Positions 47,849 to 57,329 of a stretch of DNA of 64,000 nt are shown here, piece by piece (position 1 is the stretch's first letter; each line of letters starts with the position of its first letter). The stretch is from NCBI GenBank assembly GCA_964609245.1, contig CAZSSB010000012.1, forward strand, positions 1 through 64,000, in the 5' to 3' direction. Source of the stretch: JAFGCY01 sp964609245. GTDB lineage: Bacteria > 4484-113 > JAFGCY01. Below the pieces are notes generated by a model. The model ran no database searches, was not told the DNA's origin, and saw only the letters and a list, made by a program, of their open reading frames with translations. The translations under genes and the position numbers were made by a program.

Positions 47849-50800
47849 ATGTCACGCTCCCCATCAGAGGGACGGCGCTGGTGGTTAGCTGTTCTCGCGG
47901 TTGCCCTGTCGGGGCTGCTGCTGCCCGGCGCGGCCTGGCCACAGGCGCAGAGCACGGGCTGGGTAATGTCCCCGGCAGTAGTCATGGGTGGCAGCGCGGC
48001 GGTGCTGCTGCTGTTCGCGATCATCTGGATCGCGCTGCTCCAGGCGCGCTTCGTCGGACTGAGCCGTGCGCTGCGTGAGTACCGAGGGATGGAGAGCGAC
48101 ATGCCCGGCACCTCAAGGCGCCGACTGGGCATCGAGTACCGGCAGCTGGTAGAGGAAAGCGGGGCGGCAATCGCCATATTTCGGGACGGGCGGGTCGCTT
48201 TCGCCAACCAGGCCGTGGCCGACCTGCTGGGCTGGCCGAGCGCCAGCGATCTGGTCGGTACCGCCGTGATGGATCACGTTCCTGAGACTGATCGCGAGGC
48301 AGCTGAGGAGCGCGTGCAGCGGCTGGTCGCAGGCGGTGAGGGACCTAACAGATACGAGCAGCGGATGGTCCGCCGGGACGGCAGCATCATCTGGGCGGAG
48401 TTCACTACTTCTTTCCGTGTGTTCGAGGGGCGTTCGGCCCTGCAGTCCGCGATCGCCGATATCACCGACCGCAAACGGGCAGACGAGGCCCTGCGGCGCC
48501 ACCATCTTCTTGTGGAGCGGATTGCCGCGACGAGCCCCTGCGGCATCACCGTCACAGACCGTGACGGGAACATCACCTTCGCCAATGCCGCTGCGGAGCA
48601 GGTTCTGGGGCTGACCCGGGACGAAATCACGCAGCGCACCTACAATGCTCCCGAATGGGGCATCACTGACTACGCCGGCAATCCCCTCCCCGACGAAGAA
48701 CTGCCCTTCTGCCGTGTGCGGGACTCGCTGCAAACCGTGTACAACATCCGCCACGCGATCGTCTGGCCCGATGGCCGACACGTCCGGCTGGTCGTCAACG
48801 CAGCGCCGCTGTTTGACGACTCCGATTCTTTCGACGGGATGGTGGCCACCGTCGAGGACACCACCGCCCGTACGCGCGCCGAGGAAGCATTGCGCAGCAG
48901 CGAGGAGAAGTACAGCCGACTGTTTCACTACTCCAACGACGGAATCATCCTTCACGACACCGAAGGAGCGATCATCGATCTGAACCAGCGTGCTCTGGAG
49001 ATACTGGAGTACAGCCGCGAGGAAGCGCTGGCTTTGAGTATCGGTGATCTGCACCCTCCGACGCAGCTGGCCGCCAGCCAGGCAGTCTTCGAGAGGATCG
49101 TCGCGGACGGCTTCGTGGCCTTTGAGATTGAGTTTCTCACCAAGAGCGGGCATGTCGTGCCCACCGAGGTTTCTGCCCGGCTGTTCGAACTTGACGGCCG
49201 GCAGGTCATTCAGGGGATCGTTCGAGACATCAGCAAGCGACGTGAGGCCGCGCAAGCCCTGCGGAGGTCTGAACAGGAGAAAGATCTCATCCTTAGCAGC
49301 GTTCCCGATCTGGTGAGCTTCCAGAACCCGGCGCTGCAGATCGTCTGGGCCAACAAGGCCTGCGGCGACTCGGTGGGCAGACCCGCCTCCGAACTCATCG
49401 GCCGTCACTGCTATGAGATCTGGCACGAGCGCGACGAACCGTGTGAAGGTTGCCCGGTAGAACGCGCGATCGAGACGGGCCAGACGCAGGAAAACCTGAT
49501 GCGGACGCCGGACGGCCGGGTCTGGCAGATCAAGGGGCAGCCGGTTGCCGACCAGGACGGCGTGATTATCGGGGCGGTCGAGATCACGCAGGAGGTCACC
49601 GAGCGCGTGCGTGCCCTGGAGGCGCTGAGGGGAAGCGAAGAGCGATACCGCACACTGATGGAGCACAGCCAGGAACCGAGTGCCGTGGTGGCCGACGGCG
49701 TCCTGGTCTACGCTAATCCGGCGCTGGCGAGGGCGGTAGGGTTCACCAGCGCTGACGAGATGCTGAATCGTCCTTTCCTCAGCTTCATCGATCCCGCTGA
49801 CCAGGAGATGGTGCTGGCCTACAACGCGGCCCGGGTACGCGGCGAGGAGGCGCCCAGCACTTATGAGTTCCGAGTGGTTTGCGGTGACGGGGAAGTCCGC
49901 TGGGTCGAGGTGTCGGCACAGCTGACTGAGTACCTGGGGCGGCGCGCCGTTCAGGTCTCGCTCCACGATATCGACGCCCGCAAGCGGGCTGAGGAGGCGT
50001 TGCGCGACTCGGAGCGGCAGTACCGCGACACCATCGACTCGCTCGGTGACGCAATCCATGTGGTCGATCCCGATCTGCGGATACTCATGCACAACACAGC
50101 CCTGGCCAACTGGCATCGGGAACTGGGACTGACAGAGCAGATCGACGGGCAACCGCTGCTCGAGCTCTACCCCTTCCTTACTCAGTTGGTGCTGGACGAG
50201 TACGAGTCCGTGTTCGCTTCCGGCAGGCCTGTGCTGACGGAAGAGACAACGGTCCTTAATGGCAAGGAACTGACTACGGAGACCCGCAAGATACCGATCA
50301 CCGAGCACGATGAGGTCCTGCGGGTTCTGACGGTCATGCGCGACGTTACGGAGAGCAAGATGGCGGAAGTGGCCCTGCGCGAGAGCGAGGAGCGGTTCCG
50401 CAGCGTGGTTGAGTCCTCCCCGATGGGTATGCACTTCTACGAGCTGGATGCGGACGGTCGGCTAATCTTCAGCGGCGCCAACCCGGCCGCCGACAACATA
50501 CTGGGCGTCGACAACAGCCAGTTCATCGGCAAGACCATCGCGGAGGCCTTTCCTCCTCTCGCGGACAGTGAAGTGCCGGAGGTGTACCTGCGAGCCGCCA
50601 CAGACGGGGTATCCTGGCAGAACGAGCAGATTGAATACGAGCACGGCACAATCAAGGGCGCGTACCAAGTGTTCGCGTTCCAGACCAAGCCGGGTGCGAT
50701 GGCAGCGATCTTTCTGGACATAACTGACCGCATTCGCGCTGCTGAGGATCTGAAGCAGAGCGAAGAGCGCTACCGTGAGTTAATCGAGAACATGGGTGAG

Positions 50801-52285
50801 GGCATTGTGCTCGCCGATCCCGACGAAAACCTGTTGTTTGCCAACCCGGCCGCCGAGCGGACGTTCGGCGTGAAGCCCGGCGAACTGGTGGGGCGCAACA
50901 TGCGGGAGTTCCTGACCGAAGAGCAGTTCGCCAGAATGCGTGCTGCCACCGCGCGCCGTCAAACCGGCTTGGTCGAATCCTACGAGGTCGAGATCACGCG
51001 TCCGGATGGCCAGCCCCGGAACATCAGGATCACCGCCAGTCCGCAGTTCGACGACGAAGGACGGTACACGGGATCGTTCGGACCGATCCGCGACATCACG
51101 GACCAGGCTCTACTGGAGCGGCAACTGCGCCAGGCGCAGAAGATGGAGGCTCTCGGGACGCTGGCCGGAGGCATCGCCCACGACTTCAACAACATCCTCT
51201 ACGCGATCCTGGGTTTCACCACCCTGGCGCTGGAGAAGGTCCCCGCCGACGACAGCGCTCACGCGGATCTCCAGGAGGTGCTCAATGCCGGCGAGCGCGC
51301 CGCGGACCTGGTCAAGCAGATCTTGTCCTTCAGCCGGCAGGCCGAGCAGGAAGCGGTGCCCCTGCACGTTCATCTGATCGTGCACGAGGCCGCCAAGCTG
51401 GTGCGAGCTTCCGTGCCTAGGCGCATCGAGATCCGCAAGAACGTCCAGAAGGGCAACGACGTCATCCTCGCGGATCCCACCCAGGTCCACCAGGTGCTGA
51501 TGAACCTGTGCACCAACGCGGTCCACGCGATGCCGAGGGGCGACGGTGTCCTGGGGATCGAACTGGAGCCGATCGAGGTTGACGCGGAGCTGGCCCGCGA
51601 AGCACAGGGCATGAGGGCTGGTCCCTATCTGCGGCTGCGAGTGAGCGACACCGGCGAGGGGATGCCGGCGGAAACGCTGGAACGGATCTTCGATCCCTTC
51701 TTCACCACCAAGGAGCCCGGCGAAGGCACGGGTCTGGGACTGGCAGTCGTTCACGGCATCGTGGTCGGCTGCGGCGGTGCGATTGACGTGCAATCGCAGC
51801 CCGGCGTCGGAACGGTGTTCGACGTCTACTTCCCGCGGTACACCGAGCGCGCGCCATCAGCCCAGGATCCGGCCAAGCCTCCTCAGATCGGCCGTGAGCA
51901 CATCCTCGTAGTTGAGGACGAGGATCAGATCGGCCGAATGCTGACTGAGACGTTGACCCGGCTGGGATACCGTGTCACCTCGTCGTCCCGTGGCGACGAA
52001 GCGCTCGAGGTCTTCGCCGCGGACCCGACGGCCTTTGACCTGGTACTGACGGACCAGGCGATGCCCGGCATGATGGGCACCGAACTGGCCCGTGAGCTGC
52101 TCGAGCTCAGGCCGGACCTGCCGGTTGTGCTGTGTACCGGTTTCAGCCACATCCTGTCCGAGGAGGATGCGCACCAAGTCGGCGTTCGCGAGTTGGTGAT
52201 GAAGCCGATCATGCGCAGCGAACTGAGCGAAGCGATCCGCCGGGCACTGGGTCAGGCTGCTGCCGAGGGAGCCGCGGAAGGCTAG
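47849..52285 (+). CDS. Hybrid sensor histidine kinase with eight PAS domains and receiver
   Basis: This is a 1478-residue membrane-anchored kinase. Two N-terminal hydrophobic segments (about 11-32 and 40-66) bound a very short external loop. Eight PAS/PAC units follow (about 95 to 1090), each ending in a linker such as DITDRKRADEALR, DISKRREAAQALR or DVTESKMAEVALR. Then come the HisKA-type phosphoacceptor GGIAHDFNNILYAILG (about 1110), an HATPase with HQVLMNLCTNAVHAMP and GTGLGLAVVHG, and a receiver (about 1350-1470) with ILVVEDEDQ, Asp in LVLTDQAMPG and Lys in ELVMKPI. One PAS has HERDEPCEGCPVERA, a Cys cluster that might hold a cofactor. No partner regulator gene is adjacent. Confidence 0.93.
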   Translation: MSRSPSEGRRWWLAVLAVALSGLLLPGAAWPQAQSTGWVMSPAVVMGGSAAVLLLFAIIWIALLQARFVGLSRALREYRGMESDMPGTSRRRLGIEYRQLVEESGAAIAIFRDGRVAFANQAVADLLGWPSASDLVGTAVMDHVPETDREAAEERVQRLVAGGEGPNRYEQRMVRRDGSIIWAEFTTSFRVFEGRSALQSAIADITDRKRADEALRRHHLLVERIAATSPCGITVTDRDGNITFANAAAEQVLGLTRDEITQRTYNAPEWGITDYAGNPLPDEELPFCRVRDSLQTVYNIRHAIVWPDGRHVRLVVNAAPLFDDSDSFDGMVATVEDTTARTRAEEALRSSEEKYSRLFHYSNDGIILHDTEGAIIDLNQRALEILEYSREEALALSIGDLHPPTQLAASQAVFERIVADGFVAFEIEFLTKSGHVVPTEVSARLFELDGRQVIQGIVRDISKRREAAQALRRSEQEKDLILSSVPDLVSFQNPALQIVWANKACGDSVGRPASELIGRHCYEIWHERDEPCEGCPVERAIETGQTQENLMRTPDGRVWQIKGQPVADQDGVIIGAVEITQEVTERVRALEALRGSEERYRTLMEHSQEPSAVVADGVLVYANPALARAVGFTSADEMLNRPFLSFIDPADQEMVLAYNAARVRGEEAPSTYEFRVVCGDGEVRWVEVSAQLTEYLGRRAVQVSLHDIDARKRAEEALRDSERQYRDTIDSLGDAIHVVDPDLRILMHNTALANWHRELGLTEQIDGQPLLELYPFLTQLVLDEYESVFASGRPVLTEETTVLNGKELTTETRKIPITEHDEVLRVLTVMRDVTESKMAEVALRESEERFRSVVESSPMGMHFYELDADGRLIFSGANPAADNILGVDNSQFIGKTIAEAFPPLADSEVPEVYLRAATDGVSWQNEQIEYEHGTIKGAYQVFAFQTKPGAMAAIFLDITDRIRAAEDLKQSEERYRELIENMGEGIVLADPDENLLFANPAAERTFGVKPGELVGRNMREFLTEEQFARMRAATARRQTGLVESYEVEITRPDGQPRNIRITASPQFDDEGRYTGSFGPIRDITDQALLERQLRQAQKMEALGTLAGGIAHDFNNILYAILGFTTLALEKVPADDSAHADLQEVLNAGERAADLVKQILSFSRQAEQEAVPLHVHLIVHEAAKLVRASVPRRIEIRKNVQKGNDVILADPTQVHQVLMNLCTNAVHAMPRGDGVLGIELEPIEVDAELAREAQGMRAGPYLRLRVSDTGEGMPAETLERIFDPFFTTKEPGEGTGLGLAVVHGIVVGCGGAIDVQSQPGVGTVFDVYFPRYTERAPSAQDPAKPPQIGREHILVVEDEDQIGRMLTETLTRLGYRVTSSSRGDEALEVFAADPTAFDLVLTDQAMPGMMGTELARELLELRPDLPVVLCTGFSHILSEEDAHQVGVRELVMKPIMRSELSEAIRRALGQAAAEGAAEG

Positions 52286-52310
52286 TCACAGCGCAACCAC
52301 AGGGCGCTGG

Positions 52311-52316
52311 TATGCT
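52311..52316 (+). promoter_or_regulatory. -10 box (TATGCT), leaderless start of hypothetical gene
   Basis: GGTATGCT lies 7 nt before the ATG at 52324. Confidence 0.55.
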
Positions 52317-52323
52317 CTGGGCG

Positions 52324-52932
52324 ATGCACAAACGCTTCCACTGGACGGGGCTGCTTGCGGCGCTGGTGCTCGCCGCAGCGCTGGCGCCACTGCTTCTGCT
52401 GACCGGCCTCCTGCCCCGGTATCATGGCCGGGCGCTGGACCTGACCTGCGGTCGCGAACTGGAGTTCGAGGAAGTGCTGGGCGTCAGAGCGAGGTCCAGT
52501 GTGCGCGCCAGCGCACTGTCGCGCAGTTACAAGCGATACGTGGGAGCGCTGCCCGACGAGCATCACTACATGATCCTGTGGGTGGCCAAGCTGCCACCGT
52601 CCTGGTTGTCTCCGCACACTGGGCCGGCGCCGCCGCCACGGCCGGGTCTGCTGTCAGACGTCGTCCATGAGCTGAATCAACTAGTGGCGGACAGCACCTA
52701 TGGCGAGCAACCCCAGGACCGGCTGAGCTTTGCTGCCCGGGGCGCCGCGATCGACCGCACACTGACCATCCTCCGGCTGACCGAGGATCCTCAACTCGCG
52801 TTCAACTACGTGCGGGGCCTCGCGCGCCAGCTCAACGCTGCATCAGAACAGCTCGACGCTGATGACTTCCTCACCGCCGAGCAATACCTTACGCACGTAG
52901 TGGACGCCGACCGGGACGATCCGGCCTCCTAG
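52324..52932 (+). CDS. Membrane-anchored protein of unknown function
   Basis: This is a 202-residue protein with one N-terminal membrane helix (about 8-30). A mostly helical domain follows, with SRSYKRYVGALPDEHHYMIL and a Pro-rich loop PAPPPRPG (about residue 102). A final helix has RQLNAASEQLDADDFLTAEQY. I recognise no family. The ATG is favoured by the -10 box 7 nt before it; the frame reaching 52132 overlaps the kinase gene. It is convergent with the helicase gene. Confidence 0.55.
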   Translation: MHKRFHWTGLLAALVLAAALAPLLLLTGLLPRYHGRALDLTCGRELEFEEVLGVRARSSVRASALSRSYKRYVGALPDEHHYMILWVAKLPPSWLSPHTGPAPPPRPGLLSDVVHELNQLVADSTYGEQPQDRLSFAARGAAIDRTLTILRLTEDPQLAFNYVRGLARQLNAASEQLDADDFLTAEQYLTHVVDADRDDPAS

Positions 52933-52947
52933 CTGCGCACCCGGCCG

Positions 52948-55113
52948 CTACTCCCAGTCCAGTACCGCTTCGTCGTAGCCGTCGCGGGCGCGGCCGCCGA
53001 GGAAGCGGCTGGGTTTGTTGATGATGCGCTGGAAGTCGCGCTGCACGCTGAGCTGGGGGAAGCTGAGGTAGAGCAGCTCCTCGGCCCGGGTGACCGCCAC
53101 GTAGAGCAGCCGCCGCTCCTCATCCTCGGCGTCGATGTCTCCCTGGCTGAGCCGGTGGGGAAGCACGTCGTCCTGCACGTGAACCACAAAGACCGCCTTC
53201 CACTCCAGCCCCTTGGCCTGGTGGATCGTGGACAGCGTCACCGCCCCCTCCTCGCGATCCTCGTCGCTGTGGCCCTCGTGCAACTGGCTGCCGCTGAAGC
53301 TGCCGTTGAGCCCGACCTCCGTCAGGAAGCCGACCAGCGTGTCGAACCGCCCGGCGAAGACCATCAGCTGCTCCAGGTCGTCCAGCCGCTGCTGCCAGTT
53401 GTCGTACTTCAGCTCCATGTACGGCCGGTAACGCTCCTCGATGATCCGCTGCATCAGCTCCGGCACCGGCAGCGATTCCATCCGGTCCTGCAGCTCGCGC
53501 AGGAAGTCCCGCAGGCTGGTCAGCGACTCGCGGGCCTGTCCGCGTCCGCTGTCCGCCACGCCGTTGTTGGTGAAACGGCCCAGCGGTCCGCCCTCGGCGT
53601 CGTCGGCGCCGCGCAGCTTGCCGAGCACCGCGGCGACCGTCTTGGGGCCGACGCGGTTGCACATCGACAGCATCCGCTGCCAAGCCAGTTCGTCGCGGCC
53701 GTTGGCCAGCACCACCAGGAAACTGACCAGATCCTTGATGTGAGCCTGTTCGAAGAACCGCAGCCCGCCGCGCACGATGAACGGGATGCCGCGCTGGGAG
53801 AATTCCAGCTCCACCTCGAGGCGGTTGTTGTGCGCGCGGTAGAGCACCGCGATGTCGCTCCAGGAGAAGCCGGCGTCCTCCCGCAGTTTGATCGCCTGCT
53901 CGGCGATGAACTCAGCCTGCTCGTCAGCGTCTCGGCAGGCCAGCAGCATCGGCCGCTCCTCGGCGTCCGGTTTGACCGGCGTCAGTACCTTGCGGAACAG
54001 CGGGTCGGCCTCATCGAGGATTCCGTTGGCCAGCGTCAGGATCTGGGGCACCGAGCGGTAGTTGACTTCCAGTTTGTAGACGTGGGTCGCGGGGAACGTG
54101 TCCGGGAAACGCCGGATGTTGGCGTAGTCCGCGCCACGGAAGGAGTAGATGCTCTGGGCGTCGTCACCCACCACGAACAGCCCGCGGTCAGCAGGCTCCG
54201 CCGGGGTGGACGACTGTGCTCCCCTGCCCATCGCCGGCTGCGGCGGCAGCAGCTCATCCGGATCAGCGCTGCCCGGCGACGGTGTCTGGACAGGCTCGTC
54301 ACCCGTCGCCTCACCCAGGTACAGCTCCCGCACGATCGCGGCCTGCACGTGGTTGACGTCCTGGTACTCGTCGACCAGCACGTGCAGGAAGCGCCGCGCC
54401 AGCGCCCGCCGGATGTCGGGGTGCTCCCTGAGCAGCCGGTGCAGGTTGACCAGCAGATCGTCGAAGTCCATCTGGTTGGAGGCCCGCTTGCGCTCGTGAT
54501 AGACGGCCAGCACACGCTCGATGTCGTCGCGACGCTCGTAAAGGTGCGGATAGCGGCGCGCCAGCAGCGTGTCGAGGTCGGTGTGGGTATTGACGATCGC
54601 GCTGGCGATCGAGGTCAGCACGCGGTCGCTGGGGAACGCGCGCTCCTTGACGTCGACACCCGACTCCGCGCGGCAGACCTTCATCACGCTGCGGCTGTCC
54701 GCCTCGTCGAGGATGGTGAAACTGCTCTGATAGCCCAGCGCCTTGGCGTACTTCCTCAGCAGCAGGTTGGCCACATGGTGGAAGGTCCCGCCGGTGACGT
54801 CGCGGGCACTGCGGCCCACTACCTCCTCGCAGCGCCTGAGCATCGCCCGCGCGGCCTTGTTGGTGAACGTCGCCAGCATGATCTGCTGGGGCCGCACGCG
54901 CTGCTCGGCGATCAGGTACGCCACGCGGTAGGTGATGACGCGCGTCTTGCCGCTGCCCGCGCCGGCCAGCACCAGTACGGGCCCATGGGGTGCAGCCACC
55001 GCCGCCAGCTGCTGCTCGTTGAGCCCCAGCCGCCACTGCTCGCGGGCCACCGGCAGCACCTGCTGGCCGGTCCGCTCGAGTTTGAGCCGCTGGATGTCGC
55101 GCGGGTCGTCCAC
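52948..55113 (-). CDS. UvrD/PcrA-family superfamily 1 DNA helicase
   Basis: This is a 721-residue 3'-5' helicase. Motif I is LAGAGSGKTRVITYR, Ia ATFTNKAARAM, II VDEYQDVN, III GDDAQSIYSFRGA, IV region LEVNYRSVPQI, V TIHQAKGLEWKAVFV and VI LYVAVTRAEELLYL. About 40 residues of low-complexity insertion (QTPSPGSADPDELLPPQ) sit between motifs II and III in domain 1B/1A, unlike standard PcrA. The first GTG is at 55119, but a TAACAT box suggests the GTG at 55113 is the leaderless start. It acts in repair and replication-fork maintenance. Confidence 0.92.
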   Translation of the reverse strand: MDDPRDIQRLKLERTGQQVLPVAREQWRLGLNEQQLAAVAAPHGPVLVLAGAGSGKTRVITYRVAYLIAEQRVRPQQIMLATFTNKAARAMLRRCEEVVGRSARDVTGGTFHHVANLLLRKYAKALGYQSSFTILDEADSRSVMKVCRAESGVDVKERAFPSDRVLTSIASAIVNTHTDLDTLLARRYPHLYERRDDIERVLAVYHERKRASNQMDFDDLLVNLHRLLREHPDIRRALARRFLHVLVDEYQDVNHVQAAIVRELYLGEATGDEPVQTPSPGSADPDELLPPQPAMGRGAQSSTPAEPADRGLFVVGDDAQSIYSFRGADYANIRRFPDTFPATHVYKLEVNYRSVPQILTLANGILDEADPLFRKVLTPVKPDAEERPMLLACRDADEQAEFIAEQAIKLREDAGFSWSDIAVLYRAHNNRLEVELEFSQRGIPFIVRGGLRFFEQAHIKDLVSFLVVLANGRDELAWQRMLSMCNRVGPKTVAAVLGKLRGADDAEGGPLGRFTNNGVADSGRGQARESLTSLRDFLRELQDRMESLPVPELMQRIIEERYRPYMELKYDNWQQRLDDLEQLMVFAGRFDTLVGFLTEVGLNGSFSGSQLHEGHSDEDREEGAVTLSTIHQAKGLEWKAVFVVHVQDDVLPHRLSQGDIDAEDEERRLLYVAVTRAEELLYLSFPQLSVQRDFQRIINKPSRFLGGRARDGYDEAVLDWE

Positions 55114-55120
55114 CGGCACT

Positions 55121-55126
55121 ATGTTA
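55121..55126 (-). promoter_or_regulatory. Candidate -10 box (TAACAT) for the helicase gene
   Basis: TAACAT on the minus strand lies 7 nt before the GTG at 55113 and only 1 nt before the GTG at 55119, so it favours the inner start. Confidence 0.4.
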
Positions 55127-55144
55127 CCGCCACGCTGCCGGTGC

Positions 55145-55150
55145 TAAAAT
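55145..55150 (+). promoter_or_regulatory. Extended -10 box (GGTGCTAAAAT) for M42 peptidase
   Basis: TAAAAT preceded by GGTGC has its predicted +1 near 55157, giving a 25-nt leader with TTAGGAAGG before the ATG at 55182. Confidence 0.6.
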
Positions 55151-55181
55151 CCCAGCATCACCCCTTAGGAAGGCTCACTCA

Positions 55182-56219
55182 ATGAAATTCCTTAAGCAAC
55201 TGACCGAAACGCCCGGCGTGCCGGGCCGCGAAGAGCGCGTCCGCGAACTGATCAAGCGTCACACCCGCGGCTGGTGGGACAGCCTGGAAGAGGACGCGAT
55301 CGGCAACCTGATCGGCTTCGTCAAGGCCGCCAAGCGCAAGCGCGGGCAGAAGGAAAAGAGCGTCATCATTTCCTGCCACATCGACCAGATCGGGTTCTAC
55401 GTGCGCAGCATCGACGAGAACGGCTTTCTGCGCATCGCGCCGGCCGGCGGCTTCGATCCGCGCAACCTGTTCGCCCGCCGCGTGCTGGTGCTGACCCAGG
55501 GCGGCGACCTGCGGGGGGTGCTCAATCCCGCCACCAAGCCGATCCACGTGGCCACACCGGAGGAGCGCAAGAAGATTCCGACGGTGCTGGAGTTCATGGT
55601 GGATATGGGGCTCGGTGTAGACAGCGTCAAGAAGAAGGTCAAGCCCGGCGACCCGGTCGTGCTGGAGCAGACCACCGAGAAGGTCGGCAACCTGGTCTGC
55701 GGACAGTGCATGGACAACCGCATCAGTCCCTGGGTCTGCCTCGAGGCGATCAAGAAGGCCAAAGGCAAGAACATCTACGACATCTACTTCGTCGGCAGCG
55801 CCCAGGAGGAAGTCGGTCTGCGCGGCGCCCACGTCGCGGCGCAGAACATCCCGGCCGAGGTCGGGATCGCGATCGATACAACGCTGGCGATCGACGTGCC
55901 CGGCAACGCCAAGGAAGATGCGATCAGCGAGCTGGGCAAGGGCATCGGCATCAAGGTGCTGGACGGCAGCGTGATCACCACGCGCTCGCTGTTCGAGGAG
56001 TTCGTCGCGCTGGCCGAGAAGAAGAAGATCAAGTTCCAGTACGAGCTGCTGCCGATGGGCGGCACGGACACCGCGGCGCTGCAGCGCTTCGGGCCCGGCC
56101 GCCGCGTGATGTGCCTGTCAGTGCCGACGCGCTATATCCACACCGTGGTCGAGACCGTGGACATGCGCGACCTGAAGGCGGGCGCCGACCTCTTGGCAGC
56201 CTGGCTGGCGGGCGGTTAG
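55182..56219 (+). CDS. M42 family metallo-aminopeptidase
   Basis: This is a 345-residue cytoplasmic dinuclear zinc peptidase. Metal and catalytic residues are visible in IISCHIDQIGF (HxD), QCMDNRISPW (bridging Asp), SAQEEVGLRGA (Glu-Glu), AIDTTLAIDVPG (Asp) and PTRYIHTVVE (His). Such enzymes form tetrahedral dodecamers that trim short peptides. QGGDLRGVLNPATKPIH lies in the oligomerisation domain (about 100-180). It is divergent from the helicase gene. Confidence 0.92.
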   Translation: MKFLKQLTETPGVPGREERVRELIKRHTRGWWDSLEEDAIGNLIGFVKAAKRKRGQKEKSVIISCHIDQIGFYVRSIDENGFLRIAPAGGFDPRNLFARRVLVLTQGGDLRGVLNPATKPIHVATPEERKKIPTVLEFMVDMGLGVDSVKKKVKPGDPVVLEQTTEKVGNLVCGQCMDNRISPWVCLEAIKKAKGKNIYDIYFVGSAQEEVGLRGAHVAAQNIPAEVGIAIDTTLAIDVPGNAKEDAISELGKGIGIKVLDGSVITTRSLFEEFVALAEKKKIKFQYELLPMGGTDTAALQRFGPGRRVMCLSVPTRYIHTVVETVDMRDLKAGADLLAAWLAGG

Positions 56220-56222
56220 AAT
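56217..56222 (+). promoter_or_regulatory. -10 box (TAGAAT) overlapping M42 stop codon
   Basis: TAGAAT includes the TAG stop of the peptidase gene; the predicted +1 is near 56229, 40 nt before the ATG at 56269, which has AGGAGGAGGT. Confidence 0.5.
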
Positions 56223-56268
56223 AGAGGCAGGCTTGGCGGGAAACGGGACCTGAGCAGGAGGAGGTCCC

Positions 56269-57246
56269 ATGGGGCTGCAGATCAGGGCGGAGGCAGCCGG
56301 TACAGGTGCGCGCAGTGACTACTACGCAGCCGCGCTGCGATTCATCGACCCGCAGTTGACGCCGGACAGTCCACTGGCCGACGTGCATACCGCCGCGATC
56401 GGCCGCCGCCAGCAGCTGCTTCAGCAACCGATTCGGCAGTCGCGCGAGGATCTGCTGGCCCTCGACGAGGCGCTGGACTACGTACGCGCCTACCGGCTCA
56501 ACACCGCCAGCGCAGCCGGCAGCGCCGACCATGCGATGGAAGTCCTTGAGCTGCCTGGGCCAGGATTAGCTTCAGTTCAGCCCGACGACATCAGCGAGCC
56601 AGCCGATGCTGCGGTGCCGGACAGCCCCGAAGCCGGCGACCAGCAGGAGCACGCTTCAGCCACGGCATCGACGCGCCGGGCTCGGGGGCGGCCATCGCTG
56701 CGCGATGTGATGGCCCAGGCGCGCCCCGCCGATACGGTGATCGGAGCACCACAGACCGAACCTACGGTCAACACCGCGGTACCCGTTCGGCAGGTGGCCA
56801 TCCTGCCGGAGACCCGGGCCTGGCCGGTACTGCTGGGCCTGTTGCTGATACTCTGGCAGAGCTGGCTGGCGCTGTTTGCCGGCTGGACCGTCGCTCGATT
56901 CCTGATCTGGCCCGGACCGGGCGTGGAGCTCCGGCTCGGCTGGCTGACCGCGGCCGGCCTGCTGCTGCTCGGCGGCGCGGCGGCGGTCTCCACGGGCATC
57001 CTGGTCTGGCGCTACCGCCGGCGCACCGGGCATCTGCTGACGCTCGTGCACCTGACCGCGGGCTTCATCGCGCTCGACCTCGCCGCCTGGCGGCTGGCGG
57101 CCAGCGACGCGCAGCTGCTGGTCGATCCGCCGCGCGGCTGGTACTGGCTGCTGCTGATCGGCGCCTGGCTGATCGCGACGGTCATGGCCTGGCTGCACGA
57201 TCTGCGCGCCGCAGAACGCCCTCCGCAGGCTGGCCAGTCCCCGTGA
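56269..57246 (+). CDS. Membrane protein with long disordered N-terminal region
   Basis: This is a 325-residue protein behind a very strong ribosome binding site (GCAGGAGGAGGT). Residues 1-75 are helical (DLLALDEALDYVRAYRL), 80-180 are Pro/Ala/Glu-rich and probably disordered, and the C-terminal 140 residues hold four membrane helices. The disordered part includes RGRPSLRDVMAQA, a short conserved-looking motif. I recognise no family. It lies 83 nt before the carboxypeptidase gene, which has its own promoter. Confidence 0.65.
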   Translation: MGLQIRAEAAGTGARSDYYAAALRFIDPQLTPDSPLADVHTAAIGRRQQLLQQPIRQSREDLLALDEALDYVRAYRLNTASAAGSADHAMEVLELPGPGLASVQPDDISEPADAAVPDSPEAGDQQEHASATASTRRARGRPSLRDVMAQARPADTVIGAPQTEPTVNTAVPVRQVAILPETRAWPVLLGLLLILWQSWLALFAGWTVARFLIWPGPGVELRLGWLTAAGLLLLGGAAAVSTGILVWRYRRRTGHLLTLVHLTAGFIALDLAAWRLAASDAQLLVDPPRGWYWLLLIGAWLIATVMAWLHDLRAAERPPQAGQSP

Positions 57247-57315
57247 CGAACCGCGTCGCCTCCGGCCGCGTCTACAAACGAGTGCCGACCACATCCATCC
57301 ACCGTCCGGCGGTGC

Positions 57316-57321
57316 TAGAAT
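57316..57321 (+). promoter_or_regulatory. Extended -10 box (GGTGCTAGAAT), leaderless start of carboxypeptidase
   Basis: TAGAAT preceded by GGTGC lies 8 nt before the ATG at 57330. The box is identical to the one at 20693. Confidence 0.65.
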
Positions 57322-57329
57322 ACGCGCGC

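Noticed and set aside
48113..50434. 773-residue minus-strand frame opposite the histidine kinase
   Set aside because: Long only because stop codons are rare on the antisense strand of GC-rich coding sequence; the kinase domains are unambiguous.
53155..55185. 676-residue plus-strand frame opposite the helicase gene
   Set aside because: Antisense shadow; all seven helicase motifs are on the minus strand.
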